A DNA stretch of 64,000 nucleotides from Candidatus Neomarinimicrobiota bacterium (GCA_018651745.1 JABIDL010000037.1:50136-114135), one strand, 5' to 3'. Positions 36,992 to 47,333 are shown, counted from the first letter of the stretch. The notes: generated by a model not told the origin, from the letters alone. Numbers and translations: made by a program.

Positions 36992-38679
36992 CCGACAACG
37001 GAATTTTCACCACGCGGATCGGCACCACCATTGAACCCGGTGGAGTCAGCAGCAATCGCATTTACATTCCCGATGCTTCCACTTCCGTAAATGGCAATCT
37101 CGTGCCCTTTTTGTTTTAGATTATTTTCAACATCTTTCGATATTGCGCGAGTTTCAATAAAAATCATATCTGGCAGCCATTGCGAGTGAATGCGTGGCAC
37201 GGAAACGGCCGTTTGTATATCCATTCCAAATACAACCCTATTTAAAATCGTTTGAAACACAGTAGTAATTATTTTTCCTCCTCCTGGCGAGCCGACAACT
37301 ATAACCGGTTTTTCATCCTTTAAAAGAATTGTCGGTGTCATCGAACTCAGTGGCCGTTTCATGGGTTCAATGGAATTGGATTCTTTTCCTACAAGGCCGA
37401 AATAGTTAGGCGATCCCGGTTTTGCGGAAAAGTCATCCATTTCATTGTTTAGAAAAAACCCTGCACCTTCCACCACAACACCTGAGCCGAAACCAGTATT
37501 TATGGTGGTAGTTACGGAAACGGCATTGCCGTTGGCGTCCATCACAGAATAATGGGTTGTTTCGGGGCTTTCGTACGGTAGCGGATCACCGGCGAAAACC
37601 ATAGCGCTTGGTGTAGCTTTTTCCATGGTAATTGTTTTTGCGCGCTCTTCAGCATACGTTTCGGAAGCAATCATACTGAGCGGAACCTTCCAAAAATCCA
37701 TATCGCCCATATGCTCAGCGCGGTCGGCATACGCGCGCCTTTCAATTTCAGTCAGCACATGAATGTAATTAGAAGAATTCCACCCAAGGGAATCTAATTC
37801 AAAATGTTTGGTCATATTTAGCATGTGGATGAGCAATGCGCCTCCGGAGCTGGGTGGACCCATTGAAACAACATCAAAACCATGAAATTTCCCTATGACC
37901 GGTTTGCGATATTTTGATTCATAATTTTCCAGATCAGCGTGAGAGATAATCCCACCACCTTCTCTCATTTCTGCTACTATTAAATTTGCTACAGCGCCGG
38001 AATAAAACCCATCACGCCCATATTTTGAAATTCGCTTCAGGGTTCTTGCAAGATCACGCTGGACGAGATAATCGCCTTCCTGCCATGGATGCCCATCTTG
38101 CCTAATAAATATTTCTGAAGCGCCGTCATCTCTTGCAAAAAAATCATTAAACCAGTTTAATAACGCTGCATATCTACGGGTGATTGGGAAACCATTTTGT
38201 GCTAGATTAATAGCGGATGTCAAAATTTGTTGTCGGGATACTTTCCCGGATCCATAATCTTCAAACACTTTTAAGAGGCCGTCTACAGATCCCGGGACAC
38301 CCGATGATAAATGAGAATGAAGCGCAAGCTCACGGTTTACTCCACCGGTGTCATCAATGAACATGTCGCGGTGCGCAGCTTTTGGCGCCATTTCTCTGTA
38401 ATCGAGCGTGAGCTCGGCGCCGTCTTCCAAATGCACCACCATAAATCCTCCACCGCCAATATTTCCCGCTTGCGGAAGTGTGACCGCCAGCGCGAATCCA
38501 GTTGCAACAGCAGCGTCTATAGCATTACCGCCTTTCTTAAGAATGTTCACACCAGCCTCAGAAGCCCACACGCTGGATGAAACGACCATTCCATTTTCTG
38601 CGTGAACGGGTCGTGGGTTGGCACTTTGCGCAAGTGTTGAGAATAAGAAAATTAATATGGTTCGTCGAATTGAATTCAT
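36985..38679 (-). CDS. ggt: Gamma-glutamyltranspeptidase
   Basis: A 564-residue Ntn hydrolase that is exported (signal peptide ILIFLFSTLAQSA) and self-cleaves. The autoprocessing/nucleophile Thr is at PETTHYSVMDANGNAVSVTT (about residue 375). GMVVSSSVWASEAGVNILKK and GGNAIDAAVATGFAL mark the large subunit, and the glycine loop PLSSMTPTILLKDEKP and VGSPGG the small subunit. It transfers or hydrolyses the gamma-glutamyl group of glutathione and related peptides in the periplasm. Its neighbours, an amidohydrolase and an aminotransferase, fit amino-acid salvage. Confidence 0.96.
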   Translation of the reverse strand: MNSIRRTILIFLFSTLAQSANPRPVHAENGMVVSSSVWASEAGVNILKKGGNAIDAAVATGFALAVTLPQAGNIGGGGFMVVHLEDGAELTLDYREMAPKAAHRDMFIDDTGGVNRELALHSHLSSGVPGSVDGLLKVFEDYGSGKVSRQQILTSAINLAQNGFPITRRYAALLNWFNDFFARDDGASEIFIRQDGHPWQEGDYLVQRDLARTLKRISKYGRDGFYSGAVANLIVAEMREGGGIISHADLENYESKYRKPVIGKFHGFDVVSMGPPSSGGALLIHMLNMTKHFELDSLGWNSSNYIHVLTEIERRAYADRAEHMGDMDFWKVPLSMIASETYAEERAKTITMEKATPSAMVFAGDPLPYESPETTHYSVMDANGNAVSVTTTINTGFGSGVVVEGAGFFLNNEMDDFSAKPGSPNYFGLVGKESNSIEPMKRPLSSMTPTILLKDEKPVIVVGSPGGGKIITTVFQTILNRVVFGMDIQTAVSVPRIHSQWLPDMIFIETRAISKDVENNLKQKGHEIAIYGSGSIGNVNAIAADSTGFNGGADPRGENSVVGY

Positions 38680-38686
38680 AAGATAT

Positions 38687-39958
38687 TTATTGATGAATCC
38701 AATCTATAATTCGATCGATACCTTCCACAACGCGATTGCATGTTGGGTTTAAATGGTCAAACGAAAATCCGTCGGAAGGTTGTTTAGCGCTTTTTTGAAG
38801 TGCTTTAGCACCATCAAATGTGACATAAGCAAGACGAGCTGTAAGTTCTAAGCGATTCCTAAAAAAAGCTGAACCGGGGAGAAGGGCAACTCCTGTATCT
38901 TCCAGTAACTTCTTACAAAGCGTAGGACTATCAGAAATCCCTCTTGTTGAAAATGAATCCTTGATGTCAGAAAAATCAGGAAAAAGATAGAATCCACCTG
39001 TAGGGGCAACTGTTTTAATGCCACCTTCATTCAGTTTTTTTGTGGAATATTGACCTATGAGTTTCAATACACGCCTTGTATGAAACTGGTAATTCTTGAT
39101 AGAATCGTCTGCCTGGTATGCCCGCACCGCAGCAAATTGTATCGGAGCAGAAACGCATGAAAAAGTTTCGCTGGCTGCCGCCGCCATGGATTGCATCAGC
39201 TGTTTCATTTTTTTCGGAAAAAGAAAATGTCCAAGTCGCCATCCGCCCGCACCGCACCACTTTGAAAGACCGGAACTGATAATGGTACCTTCCGGATAGA
39301 ATTCTGCAATGGATCTATGATTTCCTTCGTGATTTAAGCGCCCATAAATTTCATCAGATAAAATGAGAATTTTATGTTTTCTAGCAGTCTCTGCCAACGC
39401 AATCAAATCTTTTTCTTTATAAGATGTTCCGGACGGGTTCCCGGGATAATTGAGGATCAAAAGCTTAGGCACGGAGGAAAATTTCTTTAGTTCATCGTCA
39501 AGTTGACTAGCAGATAAAAGCCAGTCTGAATCCGATGAAGTGTGAATATAAGACACCTTTCTTTTAAGCATGGAAGCTTGTGGAGAATAGGATACCCATG
39601 AGGGTGTAGAAATAATCGTTTCCCCATCATGGATCATTTGAAGCAAAAACATCAACTCTTTTGTTCCGGGACCAATAAAAACTTGAGAACCATCACATTC
39701 AGTGCCTAGTTCTTTGGAATAGGTACCAGCTATCGTGCTCCGTAATTCCGGAAGACCTTCTACAGAAATATATTCTTTTCTATGTGCATAAACTTTAAGA
39801 GTGTCCACGACGGTTTCTGGAACAGGAAAAGGTGATTGCCCAAACCCAAATTTGATAATGTCCTGCCCATCTTGTTCCAATGCAGAACTTTGTTCATTGA
39901 TAGCAAGTGTTGCAGATTTCTCAAGGTTTTGAAATTGTAATTGAATATCATCTTCCAT
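38687..39958 (-). CDS. PLP-dependent aminotransferase, class I/II
   Basis: A 423-residue fold-type I aminotransferase of the aspartate/aromatic group. Conserved elements: GFGQSPFPVPETV, LILNYPGNPSGTSY (NPxGT), ILSDEIYGRL, the PLP Lys in SSGLSKWCGAGGWRLGHF, and the C-terminal Arg in RLELTARLAYVTFDG. The substrate is not clear from sequence. It lies 7 bp upstream of ggt on the same strand, so the two are probably co-transcribed. Confidence 0.93.
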   Translation of the reverse strand: MEDDIQLQFQNLEKSATLAINEQSSALEQDGQDIIKFGFGQSPFPVPETVVDTLKVYAHRKEYISVEGLPELRSTIAGTYSKELGTECDGSQVFIGPGTKELMFLLQMIHDGETIISTPSWVSYSPQASMLKRKVSYIHTSSDSDWLLSASQLDDELKKFSSVPKLLILNYPGNPSGTSYKEKDLIALAETARKHKILILSDEIYGRLNHEGNHRSIAEFYPEGTIISSGLSKWCGAGGWRLGHFLFPKKMKQLMQSMAAAASETFSCVSAPIQFAAVRAYQADDSIKNYQFHTRRVLKLIGQYSTKKLNEGGIKTVAPTGGFYLFPDFSDIKDSFSTRGISDSPTLCKKLLEDTGVALLPGSAFFRNRLELTARLAYVTFDGAKALQKSAKQPSDGFSFDHLNPTCNRVVEGIDRIIDWIHQ

Positions 39959-40000
39959 AATAGACTATGAAATTAAGGTCTTAATTAAAAATGAAGAATA

Positions 40001-40033
40001 AAAAAAGGCGGTGAGTTTCCTCACCGCCTTTTT
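40001..40033 (-). terminator. Rho-independent terminator after the TonB-dependent receptor gene
   Basis: A perfect 9-bp stem ggcggtgag / ctcaccgcc with loop tttc, flanked by A-run and T-run on both sides. It sits 19 bp past the stop of the receptor gene. The symmetrical A/T flanks would let it work in both directions, but only the minus-strand receptor transcript needs it. Confidence 0.93.
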
Positions 40034-40051
40034 CACTTAATTGCGAAGCAA

Positions 40052-42736
40052 TTAGAAGTTATACATTAACCTTAGGTATGTCATACCACCGTGGTAGCCG
40101 ATTGGCGTACGACGAGGATAAGGCATCCCTTGAGATACACGCCCAGTAGTTTCTGATGGGTACGTGTTCAATATGTTGGCAGCACCCAAGATTACGCTCA
40201 GGTTATTGCTTACAACACAACTCATTTCAAGGTCTAGCAGCATAGCTGGATCAACTTTTTTACGGTCGCCTTGTTCATCAATAGTTTCGCCGTAATAATT
40301 AAGACGAGCCATTGCTGAAAGTTTTTGACTGAGCCTATGATCAGCGGTCAACGATAACCGGATTTTCGGCAGATTGTTCTGCATATTGAAAATCGTACTG
40401 CTGGATACCGGCCAGGCATCTTTGATACCATCGTCGTCTGTATCAATCTCTGTAGAGTCGGTTACAGTCGTCGAGTTGTAATTCATCGCCATACTGAGGT
40501 TCGTTTTACCCATGTTGTACACGGCAACAACATCGAGACCGGTGGTATTGGTACTGAGGTTGTTGGTGTAAAATGCGAGCTTCGAAAATTCCGTGCTTCC
40601 TGTAACAGCAAGAGATCTCGATTTAATGATGCGATCTGTAACATTAATGATGTATGCATCAATTGTCAGATTCAGGCTCGGAATAATATTCGTAGTCAAG
40701 CCAACACTGATATTGGTCGCTTTTTCAGGAGTAAGAGCCACTCCGCCCATGGTAACAGTCAAGGAATCAGTCGGCCTAAGAGTTCCTTCCTGAACCTGTT
40801 TCCCTGTTGGGCCATCGAATGACGTTACAATACCGGTATAGTTGGACTGTCCGGGAGTCGGTGCGCGGAACCCCGTGGAGAAGTTTCCGCGAAGTGTCGC
40901 GAGGTTTCCAAGTATAAAACGACCGGCAACTTTAAAGTTGGTTGTCGTTCCAAAATCGGAAAAATCCTCAAAGCGTCCGGCTGCCTGTACCAGTAATGCA
41001 CCCATGTCCATTTCTGCATCAGCATACATTGAGTAGTTTGTGCGTGCAAAAACACCGGCTGCATCCGGGCTTGTTCCTGGCATACCGTTGGCCGCCAAAC
41101 CTGGCGCTGTGTAATACGTTGAATCCCCAGCAATGGTTGGATCCTTGATCAAGGCTACATTTGCCCAGGGTCCGGGCATCCAGGATTCTTTCTGTCCTTG
41201 ATACATGGTGTATTCCTCTTCACGCCATTCTCCGCCAAATGCAAGATTCAAAGCATCTGAAAGTGCATAGGAGAAGTCAGCATTCAAGTTGGTTTCTGCC
41301 TGCTGAAGATCCCCGATGTCAAAATTGTGCGGTGAGTACGGTCCCCAGGAAAGATTCAGAGTATTTTTCAGGTAGTAACGGATATAATTGGATCCATAGC
41401 TTGCGCTGAAGTCATACTCTAATCCATTTGCTAAGTCACCCTTAATTCCAACAACAGAACTTATGTCATTTCCATGCCCTTCAAGGCGAGGAGTAAACCC
41501 CAATGGATACGTGTCGGCCCAGGAAAAATTTCCTTCGGACGAATCTGCAGGATTTAAGGGAATGTCCGTCAAAGCGCCGGATTTTCCTGCCGCTCTAAGG
41601 AAGAAACTGTATTCACCAAATGTATCGGCAAAGTTACCAAATGAATATGCCTGCACATGATCATTGATTTGCAGACCTGCATTCCAAACAGACCGAAAGC
41701 CGTAGCTCTTTGGCCGTCCCCAGTTCATGGCTGTCTGCCAATTATCTGTATTGGACTTATCATCAACTCCCCAGCTCGAATCCCATCCTTTGTAACCGTC
41801 AGATGCGGAAGCGTGCTGTTGCCCGCGTGAAAGCTCCGGGTTATTGATCCATTCGGTAGTGATATTGAGGAAGCCTTTTTCTGTAAGCTTCATACCAACA
41901 TTGGTCGCGATTTTAAGATCAAATTCACCGCCTCTGCCGTTCGGTGCGGGAAGCCACATTCCGGATTGAACATCTACTTCAATTCCTTCTGAACGTTCTT
42001 TCAAGATAAAGTTCATCACACCTGCAATGGCGTCAGATCCGTACTGTGCCGAGGCACCGTCACGGAGAACTTCGAGACGCTTGAGTGCGATTCCCGGAAT
42101 CATTCCGACATCAACAGCGTGGGCGCCTACATTCATTGCCGCGCCAAAATGTGAAATCAAGGCTGAGCGATGTCTGCGTTTTGAGTTAACGAGAACAAGG
42201 ATATTGTCCGGTGGTAAACCTCTCATTGAGGTCGGGCGCACGAATGCTGCTCCATCACCTGTCAGAGGTGTCGCATTGAAGGACGGTACCTGGTTCTTAA
42301 GAGTTTCAGTAAAGTCACCGTTGCCTTGTCTGCGCAGCGCCATATCGTCAAATCCATCAATCGGCGTTGGGGATTTCATGGCAGTACGGCTCGCAGCGCG
42401 GGAACCGGTTACCATAACTCCGCCCATCGCAATGGCTTCTCCAGCGAGCTCAAAGTTAACGGTTGTTGCTGTGCCTCCTACGTGAACGGCCTGACTTGCA
42501 GATTCATGTCCAATGTAAGACGCCGTTATGGTATAGGAACCAAACGGTACATTAGAAATGCTGTAAGAACCATTCGCGTCTGAGGCTGTTCCTAAGGATG
42601 TTCCATCCAGAACCACATTTGCACCGGCAAGGCCGTTACCATCTGTGTCTGAAATTGTACCGGAAACTGAACCCGATTGGGCCCAAAGACCAGCTACCAT
42701 CCCAAGAATTGCTACTAATCGCATTGGTGTTTTCAT
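40052..42736 (-). CDS. TonB-dependent outer-membrane receptor
   Basis: An 894-residue receptor: signal peptide (GMVAGLWAQ), an N-terminal carboxypeptidase-regulatory-like beta-sandwich (SGSVSGTISDTDGNGLAGAN to GSYTITASYIGHESA), a plug domain (PSFNATPLTGDGAAFVRPTS, MRGLPPDNILVLVN, RLEVLRDGASAQYGSDAIAG) and a C-terminal beta-barrel ending in aromatic LRLMYNF. It imports a large or scarce substrate using TonB energy; the ligand is not deducible. A good Shine-Dalgarno (aaggag, 8 bp before ATG) suggests strong expression, and a strong terminator follows. It has no SusD partner, unlike polysaccharide systems. Confidence 0.96.
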   Translation of the reverse strand: MKTPMRLVAILGMVAGLWAQSGSVSGTISDTDGNGLAGANVVLDGTSLGTASDANGSYSISNVPFGSYTITASYIGHESASQAVHVGGTATTVNFELAGEAIAMGGVMVTGSRAASRTAMKSPTPIDGFDDMALRRQGNGDFTETLKNQVPSFNATPLTGDGAAFVRPTSMRGLPPDNILVLVNSKRRHRSALISHFGAAMNVGAHAVDVGMIPGIALKRLEVLRDGASAQYGSDAIAGVMNFILKERSEGIEVDVQSGMWLPAPNGRGGEFDLKIATNVGMKLTEKGFLNITTEWINNPELSRGQQHASASDGYKGWDSSWGVDDKSNTDNWQTAMNWGRPKSYGFRSVWNAGLQINDHVQAYSFGNFADTFGEYSFFLRAAGKSGALTDIPLNPADSSEGNFSWADTYPLGFTPRLEGHGNDISSVVGIKGDLANGLEYDFSASYGSNYIRYYLKNTLNLSWGPYSPHNFDIGDLQQAETNLNADFSYALSDALNLAFGGEWREEEYTMYQGQKESWMPGPWANVALIKDPTIAGDSTYYTAPGLAANGMPGTSPDAAGVFARTNYSMYADAEMDMGALLVQAAGRFEDFSDFGTTTNFKVAGRFILGNLATLRGNFSTGFRAPTPGQSNYTGIVTSFDGPTGKQVQEGTLRPTDSLTVTMGGVALTPEKATNISVGLTTNIIPSLNLTIDAYIINVTDRIIKSRSLAVTGSTEFSKLAFYTNNLSTNTTGLDVVAVYNMGKTNLSMAMNYNSTTVTDSTEIDTDDDGIKDAWPVSSSTIFNMQNNLPKIRLSLTADHRLSQKLSAMARLNYYGETIDEQGDRKKVDPAMLLDLEMSCVVSNNLSVILGAANILNTYPSETTGRVSQGMPYPRRTPIGYHGGMTYLRLMYNF

Positions 42737-42933
42737 GTTGCTTTCTCCTTGGTTGTGTTTATCACTATTATGAAATTTCCGGGTATGTGGTATGTATACC
42801 AGAAATCATACAAGTATAGATGTAGTATTGAATAACTGCAAGTAGTTTATTTTATTGGGGAATAGGGAGGTAATTAACAAACAAATGGTTGATTACCTCG
42901 TCGGAACAACCATAAATATAATTCTGGGGTAAA

Positions 42934-44277
42934 TTAGGTGCTGTAGGTTCCGATTTTAGACATTAATGCTTCGGTTAGGCTATCCAAGCCAATACGATCT
43001 TGCTTTTGTGTATCCCGATGGCGAAGCGTTACGGTCTGATCTTCTGATGTTTGATGATCAACTGTAATACAAAATGGTGTTCCCATTTCATCCTGGCGGT
43101 AGTAGCGTTTTCCGATGGAACCGGCCTGATCATAGAGCACCTTAAAATGGCATTTTAAATCATCCACAATTTTGCGAGCAATTTCAGGAAGACCCTCTTT
43201 TTTAACGAGTGGACAAACCACTGCTTTTACTGGAGCCAGAGACGGATGCAGTTTTAATACAATGCGGTCATTTTCGGTGTCATCCCAGTATGCATCGGCG
43301 AGAACTGCAAGTAACATTCTATTTAATCCGGCGGATGTTTCTATAATATAGGGAAAGTACTTTTCATTCGCTTCCTGATCAAAAATTTTCATATTTTTCC
43401 CTGAATATTCTTGGTGCTGTCGCAAATCAAAATCGGTTCTATTGTGTATTCCTTCAATCTCTGACCATCCAAACGGGAATTCATATTCAATGTCCCACGC
43501 TTCTTTTGCGTAATGGGCAAGTTCGCCTTCTCTATGCTGATGAAACCTGAGTTTGGTGCTGTCAATTCCCAAAATATCAGTATAAAAGTTCAACCTTTCT
43601 TCTTTCCATGCTTGTAAAGAATTTTCATCGTTGCCCGGCTTAACAAAATACTGCATTTCCATTTGTTCGAATTCCCGTGTGCGAAAAATGAAATTCCTGG
43701 CAACAATCTCATTCCGGAATGCTTTACCGATTTGCGCAATTCCAAAAGGGATTTTTAATCTCATGGCACCTTGTACCAAAAGATAATTCACATAAATTCC
43801 CTGCGCTGTTTCCGGGCGGAGATATGCGACAGCAGCATCATCTTCCACAGGGCCGACATGTGTCTTGAACATCAAATTAAACTGACGCGGTTCTGTTAAT
43901 TGTCCTGTTGTCCCGCAGGATGGGCATTGAATATCTTCCCAGGTCCCATCATCAGGATTACCGTCAAATAATTCATCGGCCCGATAACGCGCGTTACAAT
44001 GCTTACAGTCCACAAGCGGATCGTTGAATGCGCCCACATGTCCCGAAGCTTCCCAAATTTTTGGGTGCATTAAAATTCCACTATCTAATCCAACAATATT
44101 CTCATGTAATTGAGTCATTGCTGTCATCCAACCTTGTGAAATAGCATTTTTAAGTGCTGTTCCGAGTGGGCCATAATCATAAACGGCGCCAAATCCGCCA
44201 TAGATTTCCGAACTCTGGAAAATGAATCCGCGGCGTTTGCAGAGGGAAACGATATTATCTATGGAAGTTTTTTTCAT
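42934..44277 (-). CDS. glyQS: Glycyl-tRNA synthetase, dimeric (alpha2) type
   Basis: A 447-residue class II synthetase of the eukaryote/archaea-like homodimeric form. Signature parts: RRGFIFQSSEIYGGFGAVYD at the N-terminus, a zinc-binding-like insert with CKHCNARYRADELFD and CPSCG, motif 2 FRNEIVARNFIFRTREFEQM, and the C-terminal anticodon domain (KAVVCPLVKKEGLPEIARKI). Ends the operon hisS-topA-ccmH-like-glyQS, starting 4 bp after the CcmH-like gene. Confidence 0.96.
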   Translation of the reverse strand: MKKTSIDNIVSLCKRRGFIFQSSEIYGGFGAVYDYGPLGTALKNAISQGWMTAMTQLHENIVGLDSGILMHPKIWEASGHVGAFNDPLVDCKHCNARYRADELFDGNPDDGTWEDIQCPSCGTTGQLTEPRQFNLMFKTHVGPVEDDAAVAYLRPETAQGIYVNYLLVQGAMRLKIPFGIAQIGKAFRNEIVARNFIFRTREFEQMEMQYFVKPGNDENSLQAWKEERLNFYTDILGIDSTKLRFHQHREGELAHYAKEAWDIEYEFPFGWSEIEGIHNRTDFDLRQHQEYSGKNMKIFDQEANEKYFPYIIETSAGLNRMLLAVLADAYWDDTENDRIVLKLHPSLAPVKAVVCPLVKKEGLPEIARKIVDDLKCHFKVLYDQAGSIGKRYYRQDEMGTPFCITVDHQTSEDQTVTLRHRDTQKQDRIGLDSLTEALMSKIGTYST

Positions 44278-44281
44278 AAAA

Positions 44282-44746
44282 TTAATCTAATTCTTTGAGC
44301 TCTTTTTCAATGGTATCATTGAATGGGATGTCACTTTGTTTTGGTTGCTTGACAGTGATGGCGGGGTGGGGGCGTTTTTTCATTGTAAAGCCAATTATAA
44401 GAATCGCGGCAATCCCGAGTGTTGCGGGCATCAGCCATGCTAACAAATTAAAACCAGAAGCAGTCGGTACAGCAAGAATTCTTTCTCCATATCCAAAGGT
44501 TCTTCTGCCATCAGACATAACAATTTGCTTTTCATTAACAAAATAATTTAAAATTTCTTCCCTGGGTTTTCCTTTTAGGACCAAGGCTTCAATTTCCTTT
44601 TCCATTTCAGAATTGCCATGATCATAAACTGTCCCGCTCCAGCAACATGGTGCCATCAGGCTTTTCTCCAAATCTAGTATCAATTGTTCTGAATTGGCAA
44701 AAAGTAGGGTGCAAAACAATACGGAAATAAGAGATGTTAATTTCAT
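44282..44746 (-). CDS. CcmH-like cytochrome c biogenesis protein with CC motif
   Basis: A 154-residue protein with signal peptide, then a CcmH/CycL-type helical domain: LEKSLMAPCCWSGTVYDHGN and EKEIEALVLKGKPREEILNYF followed by VMSDGRRTFGYGERIL, and a membrane helix (WLMPATLGIAAILIIGFTM) near the C-terminus. Classical CcmH has an RCxxCQ redox motif; here there is PCCW with adjacent cysteines, a recognised variant group. It would keep apocytochrome c thiols reduced. No other ccm genes are in the window, and it lies between topA and glyQS with overlaps, which is an unusual place. Confidence 0.82.
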   Translation of the reverse strand: MKLTSLISVLFCTLLFANSEQLILDLEKSLMAPCCWSGTVYDHGNSEMEKEIEALVLKGKPREEILNYFVNEKQIVMSDGRRTFGYGERILAVPTASGFNLLAWLMPATLGIAAILIIGFTMKKRPHPAITVKQPKQSDIPFNDTIEKELKELD

Positions 44747-47259
44747 GATTTTTTTCGTTTCCTTCGTCGTTTTTTAGGAGGATTTAATCTGCGATTGTCA
44801 ATTAATTCCACAGCTGTGTCCAAGGTAACATCATTGGGCTCAACGCCTTTGGGAAGGGACGCATTAATTTTTCCGTCAGAAATAAACGGACCATAGCGCC
44901 CAGCTTTTACAGTCAGCTCTTCTCCTGTTTTAGGATGTTTGCCTAATGTTTTTAATGCTTCAGATCTCCCAGAAGTTGCTTGTGCGAGTAATTCTATCGC
45001 ACGATCAAGGGAAATGTCTAATGGATTGTCAGGATTTTTAAGACTCCGTGTTTTTTTAACCATTCTAAGGTAAGGACCATATCGGCCGTAGTCAGCTGTA
45101 ATTTCCTCTCCGGTTTCCGGATGAGAGCCAACGACTCTCGGAAGATTCAAGAGCGCCAAAGCTGTTTCCAAATCAATAGATGATGGATCAATATGTTTAG
45201 GGATACTTTTTCTTTCGGTTGTTTCACCGCGCTGAACATAAGGTCCATAGGGGCCAACTTTACTCACAATGTCGTCATTTGATTTTGGGTCTTTTCCTAT
45301 GATTACCGGACCGTCGCTTTGCGCTAACAATTCCATCGCCTTTTCAATTGTAATATCTCCTAAAGCAAGGTCCAACGGGATATTTCGTCGTTCTTCGCCT
45401 TGCTGGACGTAAGGTCCGAATTTCCCGATTCGAATAATCAATTCATTTTTATCCGTTCCATTCAGCGGAATAATGCACGCTTTCGGAATATCTACAGGAT
45501 CATCTAGCATGCCTTGCAGTCCGGCATCTTCGTTATTTCCAAAATAGAAATCATTCATAAACGGCAACGCTTTCATTTCACCTCGCGCAATTGAATCTAA
45601 ATCGTTTTCCATTTGGGCAGTAAATTGTGTATTTACCAGATGCTCAAAATGGTTTTCTAATAGTTGGGTAACGGCAACTCCCAAAAAGGTTGGAACGAGC
45701 GCACCTTTGGTTTTTGTCACATATTCCCGAAAGAGAATCGTGTCAATTATATTTGCAAACGTGGAGGGTCTTCCAATTCCATCCGATTCCAATTCTTTAA
45801 CAAGAGACGCTTCTGTAAAGCGAGCTGGCGGTTTGGTATTATGTTCTTCTGCATCCAGAGAAATACAATCGAGTGTGTCGCCTTTTTTCATATTCGGTAA
45901 AACAGATTCCCGGTCTGCCAAACCTTTCGAGGAATCGTCCCTTCCTTCCACATAAATCTTCATGTAACCGGGGAAAATAATCACTCTTCCTGTAGCTCGA
46001 AATGTTGCGGAATTATTTTCTATTGTTACCGTTGTCTGTTTCAATTTGGCCGATGCCATTTGGGATCCGATGGTACGTTTCCAAATCAAATCGTAAAGTT
46101 TTCCCTCGTCGTCACCCAGTTTGGTTTTTGCACTTTCAACCGATGCGAATGTTGATCCGGATGGGCGGATAGCTTCGTGCGCTTCCTGAGCGTTTTTTAC
46201 CTTGGTCTTATAAATGTTGGGCGTTTTGGGAGCATACTTCTTCCCGAATGTATCTATGATATAATCGCGTGAAGCTTTCAAAGCTTCGTCGGATAAATGG
46301 GTTGAGTCAGTTCGCATATATGTGATAAATCCATTTTCATACAATTTCTGAGCAGTTCGCATGGTTCGGCGTGCCGGGAAATGTAATTTTCGAGCGGCTT
46401 CCTGTTGCAGTGTGCTTGTGGTAAATGGAGGCTTTGGATTAGAAGTGCGCGGTTTTTCAACAATATCTTCGACTATCCAAGGTCCCGATTGTAGTTCATC
46501 CACAAGCGCATCTGCTTTTGGCTTATCCAGGAGTAAAGCATCCTGCCGTTTTAAATCGCCGGTTGTACTATCAAAATCTTTCCCGGTAATTAAAGTCTTT
46601 TGATCGACGGAATGGAGGTTGGCAGGGAACCCACTTGACGTACCGGATTTGAGTTCCGCTTTTATTCCATAATACGAAGCAGAATTAAACATCGCTCTTA
46701 GGCGCTCACGGTTAACCAAAATTCGCAATGCAGCAGATTGAACTCTGCCAGCGGATAATGTTTTATTTACAAAATTCATATTATTCTGAAGCGTGCTCCA
46801 CAGTACTCTAGAAACTTTATATCCGACTAACCTATCAATAATTCTTCGTGCTTTTCGAGCTTCCACAAGATTGGTGTCAATGTCTCTGGGCTCGGTTAAT
46901 CCTTTTTCAATTGCAGTTTTTGTGATTTCCGTAAATTGAATACGCTCGATCATAGAGTCACTCAATTCTTCTGCAATGTGCATAGCAATGGCTTCGCCTT
47001 CACGATCCGGGTCAGTTGCTATTATCACTTTCTCCGCAGACTTGGCTAGTTTTTTCAGTTCTTTAAAAAACTGATTCTTTTCTTCAAGAATTTCTTCTTC
47101 CATGGAAAAATCCTGATCAACATCTACGCCTAGCGACTTTCTTGGTAGGTCTTTAACATGTCCTACACAGGATATTATTTCAAAATTATCACCAAGGAGT
47201 TTGGATAATGTTTTCACTTTTGTTGGCGATTCAACGATGAGTATAGATTTGGTGCTCAT
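44743..47259 (-). CDS. topA: DNA topoisomerase I
   Basis: An 838-residue type IA topoisomerase that relaxes negative supercoils. The Toprim domain has IVESPTKVKTLSKLLG and IIATDPDREGEAIAMHIA; the catalytic Tyr is in YENGFITYMRTDSTHLSDEA; SAGRVQSAALRILV and SDGIGRPSTFANIIDTI are further core blocks. Instead of classic Cys4 zinc fingers the C-terminus has several Toprim C-terminal repeats (GxYGPYV/F pattern: KVGPYGPYVQRGE, DYGRYGPYLRM, KAGRYGPFISDG) and a basic tail PPKKRRRKRKKS. Overlaps the CcmH-like gene by 4 bp. Confidence 0.97.
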   Translation of the reverse strand: MSTKSILIVESPTKVKTLSKLLGDNFEIISCVGHVKDLPRKSLGVDVDQDFSMEEEILEEKNQFFKELKKLAKSAEKVIIATDPDREGEAIAMHIAEELSDSMIERIQFTEITKTAIEKGLTEPRDIDTNLVEARKARRIIDRLVGYKVSRVLWSTLQNNMNFVNKTLSAGRVQSAALRILVNRERLRAMFNSASYYGIKAELKSGTSSGFPANLHSVDQKTLITGKDFDSTTGDLKRQDALLLDKPKADALVDELQSGPWIVEDIVEKPRTSNPKPPFTTSTLQQEAARKLHFPARRTMRTAQKLYENGFITYMRTDSTHLSDEALKASRDYIIDTFGKKYAPKTPNIYKTKVKNAQEAHEAIRPSGSTFASVESAKTKLGDDEGKLYDLIWKRTIGSQMASAKLKQTTVTIENNSATFRATGRVIIFPGYMKIYVEGRDDSSKGLADRESVLPNMKKGDTLDCISLDAEEHNTKPPARFTEASLVKELESDGIGRPSTFANIIDTILFREYVTKTKGALVPTFLGVAVTQLLENHFEHLVNTQFTAQMENDLDSIARGEMKALPFMNDFYFGNNEDAGLQGMLDDPVDIPKACIIPLNGTDKNELIIRIGKFGPYVQQGEERRNIPLDLALGDITIEKAMELLAQSDGPVIIGKDPKSNDDIVSKVGPYGPYVQRGETTERKSIPKHIDPSSIDLETALALLNLPRVVGSHPETGEEITADYGRYGPYLRMVKKTRSLKNPDNPLDISLDRAIELLAQATSGRSEALKTLGKHPKTGEELTVKAGRYGPFISDGKINASLPKGVEPNDVTLDTAVELIDNRRLNPPKKRRRKRKKS

Positions 47260-47333
47260 AGATTCCTTTAATTAATTTTTTGTTTCAAAATGGCGTTTTT
47301 CATGCGTCTGTATTTTAATGTATAAAAGAAAGT

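Noticed and set aside
42027..42485. 152-codon plus-strand frame
   Set aside because: Antisense to the plug domain of the TonB-dependent receptor; composition typical of a shadow frame.
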